This document shows, piece after piece, positions 19,585 through 28,422 of a stretch of DNA of 64,000 bases (the stretch's first letter is position 1; each line of letters begins with the position of its first letter). The notes below the pieces were generated by a model that was given only the letters and a program-made list of their open reading frames with translations, was not told where the DNA came from and searched no databases. A program made the position numbers and the translations under genes. The stretch covers positions 1 to 64,000 of the forward strand of contig CANPZD010000006.1 in assembly GCA_947589085.1 (NCBI GenBank). The letters run 5' to 3'. This DNA comes from an uncultured Clostridia bacterium (lineage in GTDB: Bacteria > Bacillota > Clostridia > Christensenellales > Borkfalkiaceae).

Positions 19585-19612
19585 GAGAGCGGGTTTCCGC
19601 TCTCATTTCTTT
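19585..19612 (+). promoter_or_regulatory. Leader hairpin upstream of rimP, terminator-like
   Basis: GAGAGCGG (19585-19592) pairs with CCGCTCTC (19597-19604) over a GTTT loop, followed by ATTTCTTT. It sits about 22 bases after the expected transcription start and just before rimP, where it could act as an attenuator read through under NusA or other control. Such a hairpin before rimP is common in Firmicutes (recollection). Confidence 0.6.
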
Positions 19613-19624
19613 ATGAGGCGAAGT

Positions 19625-20080
19625 ATGAAAGTCAAGCCGATTTCCGAGATCGTGGAATTTCTCAAACCGATCGCCGAACAGGTGGGCGTTGAGATCGTCG
19701 ACGCCGAATGGGATATGCGCACGCGCTCTCTCACGATCTACATCGACCGCGAGGGGGGCGTAGATCTGATCGCCTGCGAGGCGTTTCACCGTGCGATCGA
19801 CGCGCCGCTCGACGAGCTTGATCCCACGTTCGGGGCGGCCTATACGCTGAATTGCTCTTCTCCGGGGCTTGACCGGCCTTTCAAAACCGCGGCGGATTTT
19901 TTACGGCGGCTCGGGGGAAAGGTGGAAGTTCATCTCTATGCGCCTTTTGAGGGAAGCAAATATTACGAAGGCAAACTGATCTCGTATGCGGAGGGACTTA
20001 TCGGGATCGAGACCGAAAAAGGCATGCTTTCGATCCCTTTTGAAAAATGCTCGAAAGTCTGCCTTCTCATAGAAGTCTGA
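19625..20080 (+). CDS. rimP: Ribosome maturation factor RimP
   Basis: A 151-residue 30S assembly factor. N-terminal alpha/beta domain (about 1-80: GVEIVDAEWDMRTRSLTIYID, the LDELDPTFGAAYTLNCSSPGLDRPF family core) and C-terminal SH3-like barrel (about 88-151: KVEVHLYAPFEGSKYYEGKL). Starts at the ATG at 19625 with GAGG six bases upstream. First gene of the conserved operon, as in Bacillus (ylxS). Confidence 0.95.
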   Translation: MKVKPISEIVEFLKPIAEQVGVEIVDAEWDMRTRSLTIYIDREGGVDLIACEAFHRAIDAPLDELDPTFGAAYTLNCSSPGLDRPFKTAADFLRRLGGKVEVHLYAPFEGSKYYEGKLISYAEGLIGIETEKGMLSIPFEKCSKVCLLIEV

Positions 20081-20131
20081 ATCGAGGGCTTCGGCCCGCA
20101 GGAATACAAATAAAATACGGGAGTTATCACC

Positions 20132-21223
20132 ATGACAAATAAGGACATGAAGGAGTTTTTCGCCGCGCTTGCGGATCTGGAGCGCGAACGCGGAATCAGC
20201 GAAGAGGTGTTCATCGGCGCGCTTTCGAGTGCGCTTGCGTCCGCCTACAAAAAACAGGCATTCGGCGAAACGGCGAATGTTGAAGTTCGTCTGAATCCCG
20301 AAAAAAGTTCGATCCGGTTTTTTCTGCATAAAACCGTGGTCGAGAACACCGACGAGGAGATCAACGAAGGCGAGATCCTGCTCGACGACGCGCTCGAAAT
20401 CAAAAAGAATGCAAAGGTCGGCGACGTGCTCACCGAGGAATTCGTTCCCAAAGATTTCTCCCGGATCGCCGCGCAGACGGCCAAACAGGTGATTCTGCAA
20501 AAGATCCACGAGACCGAGCGCGACAATACTCTCTCGGAATTTTCCGATAAAGAGGGCGAACTCATGACCGGCCTCATCCGCAAGGTCGATGTAAACAACG
20601 TGTATATCGAGCTTGGAAAGGGGCAGATCGAGGGGGTCATGCTGCCGCAGGATAAAGTCAACGGCGAGCGCTACGAAGTGGGCGATAAGATCAAAGTATA
20701 TGTCAAAAAGGTCAGAAGCGGCGGAAGAAACGCGCAAGTCCTTGTTTCGCGTTCCGCGCCGGGGCTTGTCAAGCGGCTCTTCGAGGAGGAAGTGCCCGAA
20801 ATCAAGGCCGGGACCGTCGTCATCAAGGCGATCTCCCGCGAACCGGGCCATCGCACGAAGATGGCGATCGCTTCCACGGATTCCCGCGTAGACGCCGTGG
20901 GCGCCTGCGTCGGCAACAAGGGCGCGCGCGTGAACGCCGTCGTCGCCGAACTCGGCGGCGAAAAGATCGATATCATTCTCTGGAGCGAAAATCCGCTTGA
21001 ATTCATCGCCAAGGCGCTCTCTCCCGCGACCGTTCTCTCGGTGACGCAGCTCTCCGAAAAATCGGCCGTGGCGGTCGTGCCCGACGAAAAGCTCTCTCTT
21101 GCCATCGGCCGCGACGGACAGAACGCCCGTCTTGCGGCGCGTCTTACGGGCTGGAAGGTGGACGTGAAGAGCGAAACCGCCGCCGCGAAATTAAATCTCG
21201 ACGCGATCGGTCCGGAGGAATAA
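20132..21223 (+). CDS. nusA: Transcription termination/antitermination protein NusA
   Basis: A 363-residue NusA of the Firmicutes length, without the extra C-terminal acidic repeats of Proteobacteria. Domains: N-terminal RNA polymerase-binding domain (1-125), S1 domain (about 135-200: GELMTGLIRKVDVNNVYIELG), KH1 and KH2 (about 205-345: SREPGHRTKMAIAS, VGACVGNKGARVNAVVAELGGEKIDI, LAIGRDGQNARLAARLTGWKVDV). It controls pausing, termination and rRNA antitermination. Stop codon directly abuts the start of the ylxR-type gene. Confidence 0.98.
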   Translation: MTNKDMKEFFAALADLERERGISEEVFIGALSSALASAYKKQAFGETANVEVRLNPEKSSIRFFLHKTVVENTDEEINEGEILLDDALEIKKNAKVGDVLTEEFVPKDFSRIAAQTAKQVILQKIHETERDNTLSEFSDKEGELMTGLIRKVDVNNVYIELGKGQIEGVMLPQDKVNGERYEVGDKIKVYVKKVRSGGRNAQVLVSRSAPGLVKRLFEEEVPEIKAGTVVIKAISREPGHRTKMAIASTDSRVDAVGACVGNKGARVNAVVAELGGEKIDIILWSENPLEFIAKALSPATVLSVTQLSEKSAVAVVPDEKLSLAIGRDGQNARLAARLTGWKVDVKSETAAAKLNLDAIGPEE

Positions 21224-21499
21224 ATGGTTCAACCCCGAAAAATTCCCGTAAGAACGTGCATTGCCTGCCGCGAAGAAAAACCCAAGCGGGAGCTTATCCG
21301 CGTCGTCAGGAATTCCGCGGGAGAGATCTCGCTGGATTTTTCGGGCAAACTTCCGGGGCGGGGGGCGTACGTCTGCAAGAACGAGGCCTGCATCAAAATG
21401 CTGGGCAGGAAAAAACTTCTCGCCCGCGCATTCGGGATGCCGGTGGACGAGAGCGTGTATCGCAGGATCGAGGAGGAATTCCTTGTCGGGAAAGATTGA
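21224..21499 (+). CDS. ylxR: YlxR/RnpM-type RNA-binding protein
   Basis: A 91-residue protein of the YlxR family, recently described as a modulator of RNase P (RnpM) in Bacillus (recollection). Family core is complete: VRTCIACREEKPKRELIRVVR and DFSGKLPGRGAYVCKNEACI, with the GRGAYVC motif. Starts at the base after the nusA stop, with GAGGA in the nusA end as SD. Overlaps the next gene by 17 bases. Confidence 0.95.
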   Translation: MVQPRKIPVRTCIACREEKPKRELIRVVRNSAGEISLDFSGKLPGRGAYVCKNEACIKMLGRKKLLARAFGMPVDESVYRRIEEEFLVGKD

Positions 21500-21797
21500 G
21501 ACGTATCTCGGATTTGCCAGGCGTGCGGGAAAACTGATCGCGGGCGTGAACGCGGTCAAAGCCTCCGGGGGCAGGATTTTTCTGCTCGTAGCCGATAGAT
21601 CGGCCTCGGAGAACACAAAAAAGGAGATCGCAAAGCTGAAATCGCGGTTTTCCTGTCCGCTCGCAGAAGTCGGGAATCTGGAAGAGATCACGGGCAAGCC
21701 GCTGTGCAAGCTTGCCGCAGTTTGCGAGGAACATCTCGCCGGCGCGATCCTGCGCGAAATAAATCAAAGCAGTTCCGTTGAAACGGAGGAGAATTAA
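21483..21797 (+). CDS. ylxQ: L7Ae-family ribosomal protein YlxQ
   Basis: A 104-residue L7Ae/L30e-fold RNA-binding protein (ETYLGFARRAGKLIAGVNAV, IFLLVADRSASENTKKEI, ITGKPLCKLAAVCEEHLA). It most likely binds a kink-turn RNA. The start is TTG at 21483, chosen because a perfect AGGAGG (21471-21476) stands six bases upstream and the encoded MSGKIETYLG matches the family N-terminus; no ATG is available in the right place. The stop overlaps the infB start as TAATG. Confidence 0.92.
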   Translation: MSGKIETYLGFARRAGKLIAGVNAVKASGGRIFLLVADRSASENTKKEIAKLKSRFSCPLAEVGNLEEITGKPLCKLAAVCEEHLAGAILREINQSSSVETEEN

Positions 21798-24328
21798 TGG
21801 CATACGAAAACATCGAAAAATTGGGCGCGCTTCCGAAGGAAAAGGCGACTGCAGACCTGAAAGATACGATCGTCGCCAACGAGAAAAAGCTGAACGATCT
21901 TTTGAAGAGGCTTACGGATCTGGAGGCCGCCGCGGCTCAAAAACGCGCGGAGGAACTTGCGCGCAGAGCCGAAGAGGAACGCCTTGCGGAGGAGGCGCGG
22001 ATCGCTGCGGAAGAGGCGAAAAAACAGGCGGCGGCGAATGCCGAAGAACAGGCCGTAAAGCCTGTCGGACAGGAGCCTGCGGAAGAGACTTCCGCGCCCG
22101 CGATGCAGCCCGCTTCCCGCGAACGGGAACTTTCTTCCCGCCCCGCAACGGCCGACCGGCTGAACCGTCCGGAGCGCCCGGCGCGTCCCGCCGGCCAGCA
22201 GCCGACGCAGCGCGCGACGTTCCGTCCCGATGCGAAGCCTTCCGAGCGGCGGACTTATACTCCGGCCGCGGGACGTCCGGCGGCCGGTCAAGGCAGGCCC
22301 GCCGCCCGTCCGCCGATGGGACAGGGCAGGCCGCCGCTTCGCCCTATGGGCGCGCGTCCCGCCGCGCCGGCGCCCGCTCCCATGCCGGTACAGCGCAGGG
22401 AACCGGCGAAGAAATTCGAAAAAACATACGTGGAAAAGTCGCGCGGTCCCGCAAACAAGCGGGCTTTGCAGCGTCAGCAGGGTGCGAGCATCGGCGATTT
22501 CGACAAGGAGAGCGGATACCGCAAAGCGCGCTTCGGCAAGAAAGTCAAAAAAGAGACGCAGACGATCAAGATCGATCACGCCGTTGTCACGAGCAAGGAG
22601 ATCCCCATCAAAGTGCTCTCGGAAAAGATCGGCATTTCCGCCGTGGAGATCACGAAACGTCTCTTCCGCGAAGGCGTGATGAAAACGGTCAACGAATCGG
22701 TCGATTACGACAACGCGGCATTTATCGCGTTGGAATTGGGGATCGATCTCGAATATAAGCCGGAAAAGACGGCGGAGGAAACGCTCATCGAAGAGCACGG
22801 CGCGGTCGACGAAGAAAACACGGTAGTCCGTGCGCCCGTCGTCACCGTGATGGGGCACGTCGACCACGGCAAGACGTCGCTGCTCGATAAAATCAGAAGC
22901 ACGAACGTGACCGCGGGCGAAGCGGGCGGGATCACGCAGAGCATCGGCGCCTATACCGTATCTCTTCCCGGAGACCGCAAGATCACCTTTATCGATACGC
23001 CCGGCCATGCGGCGTTCACCGCTATGCGCGCGCGGGGCGCGATGGTCACGGATATCGTCGTGCTGGTGGTCGCCGCCGACGACGGCATCATGCCGCAGAC
23101 GGTCGAGGCGATCGACCATGCCAAGGCGGCGGGGGTCCCCATCATCGTCGCCATGAACAAGATGGATAAGCCGAACGTCAGTCCGGATAAGGTGAAGCAG
23201 GGGCTGATGAACTACGATCTCGTCCCGGAAGAATGGGGCGGCGATACGATCGTGGTGCCCGTCTCGGCCAAGACCGGGGAGGGGATCGACGCGCTTCTCG
23301 AAAGCATTTACTTGCAGGCCGAGATGCAGGAACTCAAGGCCAACCCCGCAAGAAGAGCAAAAGGCGTCGTCATCGAAGCGAAGCTGGATAAAGGCAAGGG
23401 GCCGATGGCGAGCGTGCTCGTTCAGAACGGTACGCTCAGAACGGGCGACAACCTCATTTCCGGCACGACGATGGGCAGAGTGCGCGCCATGATCGACGAT
23501 CAGGGCAGATCCGTGAAGGAAGCCGGCCCGTCCACGGCGGTTTCCGTGCTCGGACTCGAGGATGTTCCCAACGCGGGCGACGCGATCTTTGCGGTCGAGC
23601 AGGAACTCATGAAGAAAGTGCAGGAGGAGCGCAAGAACAAACAGCGCGAATCGCTCACGGCGGAGATCCCCGGCAAGAAGTCTTTCGAGGATATGTTCAA
23701 AGACGTCGGGGACGGCACGCAGAAGAATTTCAACGTCATCATCAAGGGCGACGTGCAGGGTTCCGTGGAGGCGGTGAAGGCCTCCGTAGAGAAGCTCTCA
23801 AACGAGGAAGTCAAAGTCAACGTCATCCGCGCGGCGGCGGGCGCCGTCACCGAAAGCGACGTCTCTCTGGCGGATTCCGCGAGCGCAATGATCGTTGCTT
23901 TCAATGTCCGTCCCGACGCCAAGGCCAAGGCCCTTGCGGAGAGAAGCCATGTGGAAGTGCGCACATACCGCATCATTTACGAGCTGTTGGATGAACTCGA
24001 AGCCGTGCTCAAAGGCATGCTCGCGCCCAAGTACAGGGAGACGTTGATCGGCAAGGCGGAAGTGCGCCAGACGTTCAATGTTTCTGGCGTGGGCGTCGTC
24101 GCAGGCTGTCTTGTCGTCGAAGGCCGGCTCATGCGCGGCGGCAAATTGCGCATTTACCGCGACAATATCATGATCGTCGAAGGCAACGCCAAGACGCTCA
24201 AACATTATAAGGATGAAGTAAAGGAGATCGCCGCGGGGCTGGAATGCGGCTGCGCCATCGAGGGCTTCAACGAAGTGCGGATCGGCGACTTCATCGAATG
24301 CTATCTCATAGAGGAGATCAAGGCATGA
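21797..24328 (+). CDS. infB: Translation initiation factor IF-2
   Basis: An 843-residue GTPase that places initiator tRNA on the 30S subunit. The first 250 residues form a charged coiled coil (about 40-90) and a Pro/Arg/Ala-rich flexible tail. Then the IF2_N domain (about 265-320), G domain with P-loop GHVDHGKT (353-360), DTPGHAA and NKMD, domain II, and the C-terminal C1/C2 domains (to KPGDFIECY-type end, [13 protein letters not shown]). Starts at the ATG overlapping the ylxQ stop. Confidence 0.98.
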   Translation: MAYENIEKLGALPKEKATADLKDTIVANEKKLNDLLKRLTDLEAAAAQKRAEELARRAEEERLAEEARIAAEEAKKQAAANAEEQAVKPVGQEPAEETSAPAMQPASRERELSSRPATADRLNRPERPARPAGQQPTQRATFRPDAKPSERRTYTPAAGRPAAGQGRPAARPPMGQGRPPLRPMGARPAAPAPAPMPVQRREPAKKFEKTYVEKSRGPANKRALQRQQGASIGDFDKESGYRKARFGKKVKKETQTIKIDHAVVTSKEIPIKVLSEKIGISAVEITKRLFREGVMKTVNESVDYDNAAFIALELGIDLEYKPEKTAEETLIEEHGAVDEENTVVRAPVVTVMGHVDHGKTSLLDKIRSTNVTAGEAGGITQSIGAYTVSLPGDRKITFIDTPGHAAFTAMRARGAMVTDIVVLVVAADDGIMPQTVEAIDHAKAAGVPIIVAMNKMDKPNVSPDKVKQGLMNYDLVPEEWGGDTIVVPVSAKTGEGIDALLESIYLQAEMQELKANPARRAKGVVIEAKLDKGKGPMASVLVQNGTLRTGDNLISGTTMGRVRAMIDDQGRSVKEAGPSTAVSVLGLEDVPNAGDAIFAVEQELMKKVQEERKNKQRESLTAEIPGKKSFEDMFKDVGDGTQKNFNVIIKGDVQGSVEAVKASVEKLSNEEVKVNVIRAAAGAVTESDVSLADSASAMIVAFNVRPDAKAKALAERSHVEVRTYRIIYELLDELEAVLKGMLAPKYRETLIGKAEVRQTFNVSGVGVVAGCLVVEGRLMRGGKLRIYRDNIMIVEGNAKTLKHYKDEVKEIAAGLECGCAIEGFNEVRIGDFIECYLIEEIKA

Positions 24329-24684
24329 CAAGGCGCACGGAACGGTTGGACAGCGAATTGAGAAAGGAGATCTCGGCGATCCTTGCCGGCCCGTTGAAGA
24401 AGAAAGAGCCGATGCTCGAGGGGATCATCAGCGTCACGGAGGCGGATGTTTCGCCCGACTTAAAGACGGCCAAAGTCTATATCAGCGTCTATTCGGGTTC
24501 GCCCGAAAAGAGCAAGGAAACGTTTTCGGTCATCTGTGCGAATGCGGGATTCGTTCGCCGCGAGCTTGCCCGCGTGATGCGGCTCCGCACCGTTCCCGAA
24601 CTCGTCTTTCTCACAGACGAGAGCTTTGAGTACGGCTCGCATATGGATGAAATTTTTTCGAAATTGCATAAGGACGAAGAATGA
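24325..24684 (+). CDS. rbfA: Ribosome-binding factor A
   Basis: A 119-residue KH-fold 30S maturation factor (RTERLDSELRKEISAILAG, GIISVTEADVSPDLKTAKVYISVY, RRELARVMRLRTVPELVFLTDESFEYG). The ATG at 24325 overlaps the infB stop by four bases; GAGGAGATCAAGG upstream gives the SD. No ylxP gene lies between infB and rbfA, unlike in Bacillus. Confidence 0.96.
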   Translation: MTRRTERLDSELRKEISAILAGPLKKKEPMLEGIISVTEADVSPDLKTAKVYISVYSGSPEKSKETFSVICANAGFVRRELARVMRLRTVPELVFLTDESFEYGSHMDEIFSKLHKDEE

Positions 24685-25649
24685 ATACGCTTGAAGAAAT
24701 CGCAAACGTACTAAAAAAAGCAAAAAGCGCGGTGATCTTTACGCACATGCGGCCGGACGGCGATACGCTCGGCAGCGGCATGGCGCTCAGCCGCGCTCTT
24801 TCTGTATGCGGGATCCGAAACGAAGTCGTCAACGAAGGGGAGATCCCGGAGAAATTCTCTTTTCTCATTGCGCCGGGCATGATCCGCAAACAGCCTTCGT
24901 TGGATGCCGACGTCTATATTACGGTCGACACAAGTGCGGAATCGCGTTTGGGGTTGCTCGAACCTGTGTTCCGTGCAGGCGCGCGAAAGAAGATCACGGT
25001 GAATCTCGATCACCACGTTTCCAACCCCATGTATGCAAAATATAATTTCGTGCGGGTGCGTTCGAGCAACTGCGAAAACGTTTTGGAGCTGATGAAAGCG
25101 CTCGGCGTACCCGTCGAGGGCGATATCGCCGATTTTCTCATGCTCGGCATGATCACCGATTCCGGCGGCTTTTCGCACAGCGACGTGAACGGCGACACCT
25201 TACGGGCAGCCGCGCTTGCCGCGGATGGCGGTGCGGACGTCAGGAGGATCTTTTATGAAACGATGTCGCGGCAATCCAAAGCGCGCGCGGGCATGTATGC
25301 GGAAGTCGTTTCGAAACTCAGATACTTCCTCGACGATACGCTCGTCGTGTCGCTTGTTACGCTCTCGCTTCTCGAAAAATACGGGCAGAATCCGGATTCG
25401 ACGGAGGGGATCGTGGATTTCGGCCTGACCGTCGACTGCGTGGAGGTGAGCGTTGCGCTTCTCGAGGTGAAGAAAGGGGAATATAAGGCGTCTTTCCGTT
25501 CCAAGGGGAAGGTCAACGTCAACGAAGTTGCCCGCACGTTCGGCGGCGGGGGGCATGTTCTTGCCGCGGGCTGCATGATTTTCGGCGACTACGAAGAGGT
25601 CTGCGATAAGATCCGCTATGCGGTCTGGCAGCATTCCGGGAATTTATGA
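24681..25649 (+). CDS. nrnA: Bifunctional oligoribonuclease/PAP phosphatase (NrnA)
   Basis: A 322-residue DHH/DHHA1 phosphoesterase that degrades nano-RNA and dephosphorylates pAp. Motifs in order: THMRPDGDTLGSGMAL (metal ligands, DGD), VDTS, the DHH signature NLDHHVSN, TDSGGFSHS, and the C-terminal DHHA1 domain with FGGGGHVLAAGC. ATGA overlap with rbfA at the front and with truB at the back. Confidence 0.95.
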   Translation: MNTLEEIANVLKKAKSAVIFTHMRPDGDTLGSGMALSRALSVCGIRNEVVNEGEIPEKFSFLIAPGMIRKQPSLDADVYITVDTSAESRLGLLEPVFRAGARKKITVNLDHHVSNPMYAKYNFVRVRSSNCENVLELMKALGVPVEGDIADFLMLGMITDSGGFSHSDVNGDTLRAAALAADGGADVRRIFYETMSRQSKARAGMYAEVVSKLRYFLDDTLVVSLVTLSLLEKYGQNPDSTEGIVDFGLTVDCVEVSVALLEVKKGEYKASFRSKGKVNVNEVARTFGGGGHVLAAGCMIFGDYEEVCDKIRYAVWQHSGNL

Positions 25650-26479
25650 CGGGTTTTCTCAACATTTTCAAGAAATACGGGGATACGTCTGCGTACGTCG
25701 TCAATCGGGTCAAGCGCCTTACGAAAACATCCTGCGGGCATATGGGCACGCTCGATCCGCTGGCTTCGGGCGTGCTGCCCGTGGGACTCGGCAATGCGAC
25801 CCGTCTCTTCGATTATTTTTTGGCGAAGAAAAAATCTTATATCGCGCGCTTCCGGTTCGGCGCGACGACGCCGACGCTCGATGCGGAAGGTGAGATCTCG
25901 TACGGGGGAAGGATACCCGCGGAAGAGGAGATCAGAGAGATCCTGCCGCGCTTTACGGGCGCGCTGGAACAGATCCCGCCGCAATTCAGCGCGCGCTGTC
26001 TCGGCGGCAAGCGGGGATACGAGCTTGCCCGCGACGGAAAGTCCTTTGAACTTCCCGCAAAGCGCGTGGAGATCTACGAGATCGCGTTGCTTTCGCAGGT
26101 CTCTCGGGACGAGTACGAATTTTCAATCGTATGCAGCGGCGGCACGTATATCCGTTCGCTCTCGCGGGATATCGCTTCGGCGCTCGGAACGCAGGGGTAT
26201 ACGAGCGGACTTTGCCGCACGGCGAGCGGGATCTTTACGGAAGAGACCTCGGTGCGGCTTGTTGATCTCACGCCCGAAAATTGGCGCGAATTTCTGATCC
26301 CGACGGAATCCGTTCTGCCGTTCCCCGCGCTTGAAGAGGTGGATGAGCGGTATTTTGCCGGCGTACGGCTTCCCGCCGACGCCGCCGACGGCCGCTACAA
26401 GATCTATCGCAAGGGGGAGTTCTACGGCGTCGGGATCGTCGAGGACGGCGTTCTTCGTCCGGAGAAAAAATTATGCTGA
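25646..26479 (+). CDS. truB: tRNA pseudouridine(55) synthase TruB
   Basis: A 277-residue enzyme that makes pseudouridine 55 in the T arm of tRNAs. The catalytic aspartate is D37 in GHMGTLDPLASGVL; also seen are KSYIARFRFG, QIPPQFSARCLGGKRGYELARDG (KxxGxRAYxLAR-type) and the C-terminal SGGTYIRSLSRDIA. Start overlaps the nrnA stop by four bases. Confidence 0.97.
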   Translation: MTGFLNIFKKYGDTSAYVVNRVKRLTKTSCGHMGTLDPLASGVLPVGLGNATRLFDYFLAKKKSYIARFRFGATTPTLDAEGEISYGGRIPAEEEIREILPRFTGALEQIPPQFSARCLGGKRGYELARDGKSFELPAKRVEIYEIALLSQVSRDEYEFSIVCSGGTYIRSLSRDIASALGTQGYTSGLCRTASGIFTEETSVRLVDLTPENWREFLIPTESVLPFPALEEVDERYFAGVRLPADAADGRYKIYRKGEFYGVGIVEDGVLRPEKKLC

Positions 26480-27390
26480 AAATTCTTCGTGCGGGCGAAT
26501 GTTTCAGGGAGCCGTGCACGCTGCTTTTGGGCGGGTTCGACGGGCTGCATCTCGGCCACCGCGCGCTGCTCGCCGAAGCGAAGAAGGCGAAACTTCCCAT
26601 CGGGATCACGACGCTGTTCGGCGGGAAGGGCAGAATGCTGTTTACGAGAGAGGAGCGGGAGTTCCTCTTTGCGCAAGCGGGCGTTGCATTCGTCTGCGAG
26701 ATCGCGTTCGATCAAACGGTGAAGTCCACCTCCGCGGAGGATTTCGCCGCGGAACTTTTTTCGCGGATCGCGGCAAAACGGATCGTCTGCGGCGAAGATT
26801 TTCGTTTCGGGTGCGGCGCACTCGGCACGCCTGAACTTCTCAAAGAGCTGGCGCCTTGCCCCGTGGAAGTTGTTCCTTTCGTGAGATCCGCCCTGCGCGC
26901 CGATGCTTCCGGCAAGCTGCGGACGAGAAAAATCTCGACCCATGTATGCAAAACGTATGTAAAAACGGGGGAGCTTTCCTTACTGAACGCCTGTCTCGGC
27001 GCAGACGGAAGTTTCTGTGATCGCGCATACTTTGTACAGGGCGTTGTGGAGCACGGCAGGCAAGTGGGAAGAACATACGGCTTTCCCACGCTCAATCTTG
27101 CCGTGCCGCCCGTAAAACTTCTTCCGCCCGACGGCGTGTACGGGGGGATCTGCGCCACGCCGCGCGGAAATTTCCCGTGTATCGTAAATCTCGGCGCACG
27201 CCCCACGTTCGGGGTGAAAGAGAAGAAGATCGAAGCATATTTAGACGGTTTTTCGGGCGATCTGTACGGAGAAACCGTGCGCGTGTATCCCGTGGAGTTT
27301 TATCGCGGGATCGAAAAATTTCCGTCCGCAGAAGCGCTGAAACATCAGCTCGAAGCGGATATCGCGCGGCTGCGCCGATCCGGCATTTGA
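26473..27390 (+). CDS. ribF: Bifunctional riboflavin kinase/FAD synthetase
   Basis: A 305-residue RibF. The N-terminal nucleotidyltransferase (GGFDGLHLGHRALL with the HxGH motif, CGEDFRFGCGALG) makes FAD from FMN; the C-terminal kinase (VEHGRQVGRTYGFPTLNL with PTLN, NLGARPTFG, AYLDGFSGDLYGETVRV) phosphorylates riboflavin. Seven bases overlap with truB. Last gene of the operon. No FMN riboswitch is linked to it here. Confidence 0.96.
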   Translation: MLKILRAGECFREPCTLLLGGFDGLHLGHRALLAEAKKAKLPIGITTLFGGKGRMLFTREEREFLFAQAGVAFVCEIAFDQTVKSTSAEDFAAELFSRIAAKRIVCGEDFRFGCGALGTPELLKELAPCPVEVVPFVRSALRADASGKLRTRKISTHVCKTYVKTGELSLLNACLGADGSFCDRAYFVQGVVEHGRQVGRTYGFPTLNLAVPPVKLLPPDGVYGGICATPRGNFPCIVNLGARPTFGVKEKKIEAYLDGFSGDLYGETVRVYPVEFYRGIEKFPSAEALKHQLEADIARLRRSGI

Positions 27391-27455
27391 CGGAAAACGG
27401 CCTACCCATGTCCGAGACATAGGGTTTTATTCTGGAAAAAAGGAGGGGCATGAAC

Positions 27456-28319
27456 ATGATCAAATTCGGCCCGAGCGGGAACAGCGAGAGCTTTTATGCC
27501 GCGGGTTTCGAGCATACCGAGGACGCCGCCGCTTACGTAAAAGCGCGCGGACTTGATTGTTTCGAATATTCTTTCGGAAGAGGCGTGCGGATGAGCGAAC
27601 CGAAGGCGTGTTCCATCGCCGCGGCTTTCGAAAAAGAGGGGGTGGAGATCTCCGTTCATGCGCCGTACTTCATCAATTTTGCCAACCCCGACGATGAAAT
27701 GGCCGCAAAATCCTACGGTTATGTGTTGGACAGCGGAAAAATGCTGAAACTGCTCGGCGGGAAGCGCTGCGTTTTTCACCCCGCGACGCAGGGAAAGGAC
27801 AGCCGCGAGACTGCGGTGGAGCGAACCGTCGAGCGGTTGAAAATTCTCAAGGACTATATCTATCTCAACCGGCTCGACGATCTGATGTTCTGCCCCGAAA
27901 CGATGGGCAAAACGGCGCAGATCGGCACGGTGGAAGAGATCGTGCGCTTCTGCGAGGTCGATCCGGTATTCACGCCGTGCGTGGATTTCGGGCATGTGAA
28001 TGCGCGGGAGCAGGGAAGCCTCAAGACCGTGCGCGATTACGAAGCGCTGCTCGGCGTCATGCTGGATCGTCTCGGATATGAGCGAATGAAGCATTTTCAC
28101 GTGCATTTTTCCAAGATCCAATACGGCGCGAAAGGGGAGATCAAGCATCTTACGTTTGCCGACAATGTTTTCGGCCCCGAATTCGAGCCGCTCGCGGAAG
28201 CGCTTGCGGAATTCAAGCTCGAGCCTTACGTCGTATGCGAGTCGGACGGTACGCAGGCCGAGGACGCGGCGACGATGAAGAAGATCTACGAAGCGGCCTG
28301 TTCCGGAAAGAAACAATAA
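27456..28319 (+). CDS. AP endonuclease family 2 (endonuclease IV-like) protein
   Basis: A 287-residue TIM-barrel protein of the Nfo/xylose-isomerase-like superfamily. Metal-site motifs expected for endonuclease IV are present: SVHAPYFINFANP, CVFHPATQGKD, MFCPETMGK, CVDFGHVNARE, MKHFHVHFSKI and YVVCESDG. It would cleave abasic sites in base excision repair; some relatives are isomerases. AGGAGG (27441-27446) is nine bases before the ATG at 27456 but only three before the ATG at 27450, so the second is preferred. Monocistronic by appearance. Confidence 0.85.
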   Translation: MIKFGPSGNSESFYAAGFEHTEDAAAYVKARGLDCFEYSFGRGVRMSEPKACSIAAAFEKEGVEISVHAPYFINFANPDDEMAAKSYGYVLDSGKMLKLLGGKRCVFHPATQGKDSRETAVERTVERLKILKDYIYLNRLDDLMFCPETMGKTAQIGTVEEIVRFCEVDPVFTPCVDFGHVNAREQGSLKTVRDYEALLGVMLDRLGYERMKHFHVHFSKIQYGAKGEIKHLTFADNVFGPEFEPLAEALAEFKLEPYVVCESDGTQAEDAATMKKIYEAACSGKKQ

Positions 28320-28387
28320 AAACTCCGCGGACCTTGCGCGCAGCCCGGCGATCTTACGATCTGCGGCCGTAAATTTTCGCAAAACCG

Positions 28388-28416
28388 TTGACTTGTATTT
28401 CTATATTTGGTATAAT
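28388..28416 (+). promoter_or_regulatory. Promoter of the M24 peptidase gene, predicting a leaderless mRNA
   Basis: TTGACT (28388-28393), 17-bp spacer, TATAAT (28411-28416), six bases, then ATG at 28423. There is no SD before either candidate ATG (28417, 28423); the expected start of transcription falls on or beside the second. Confidence 0.7.
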
Positions 28417-28422
28417 ATGGCT

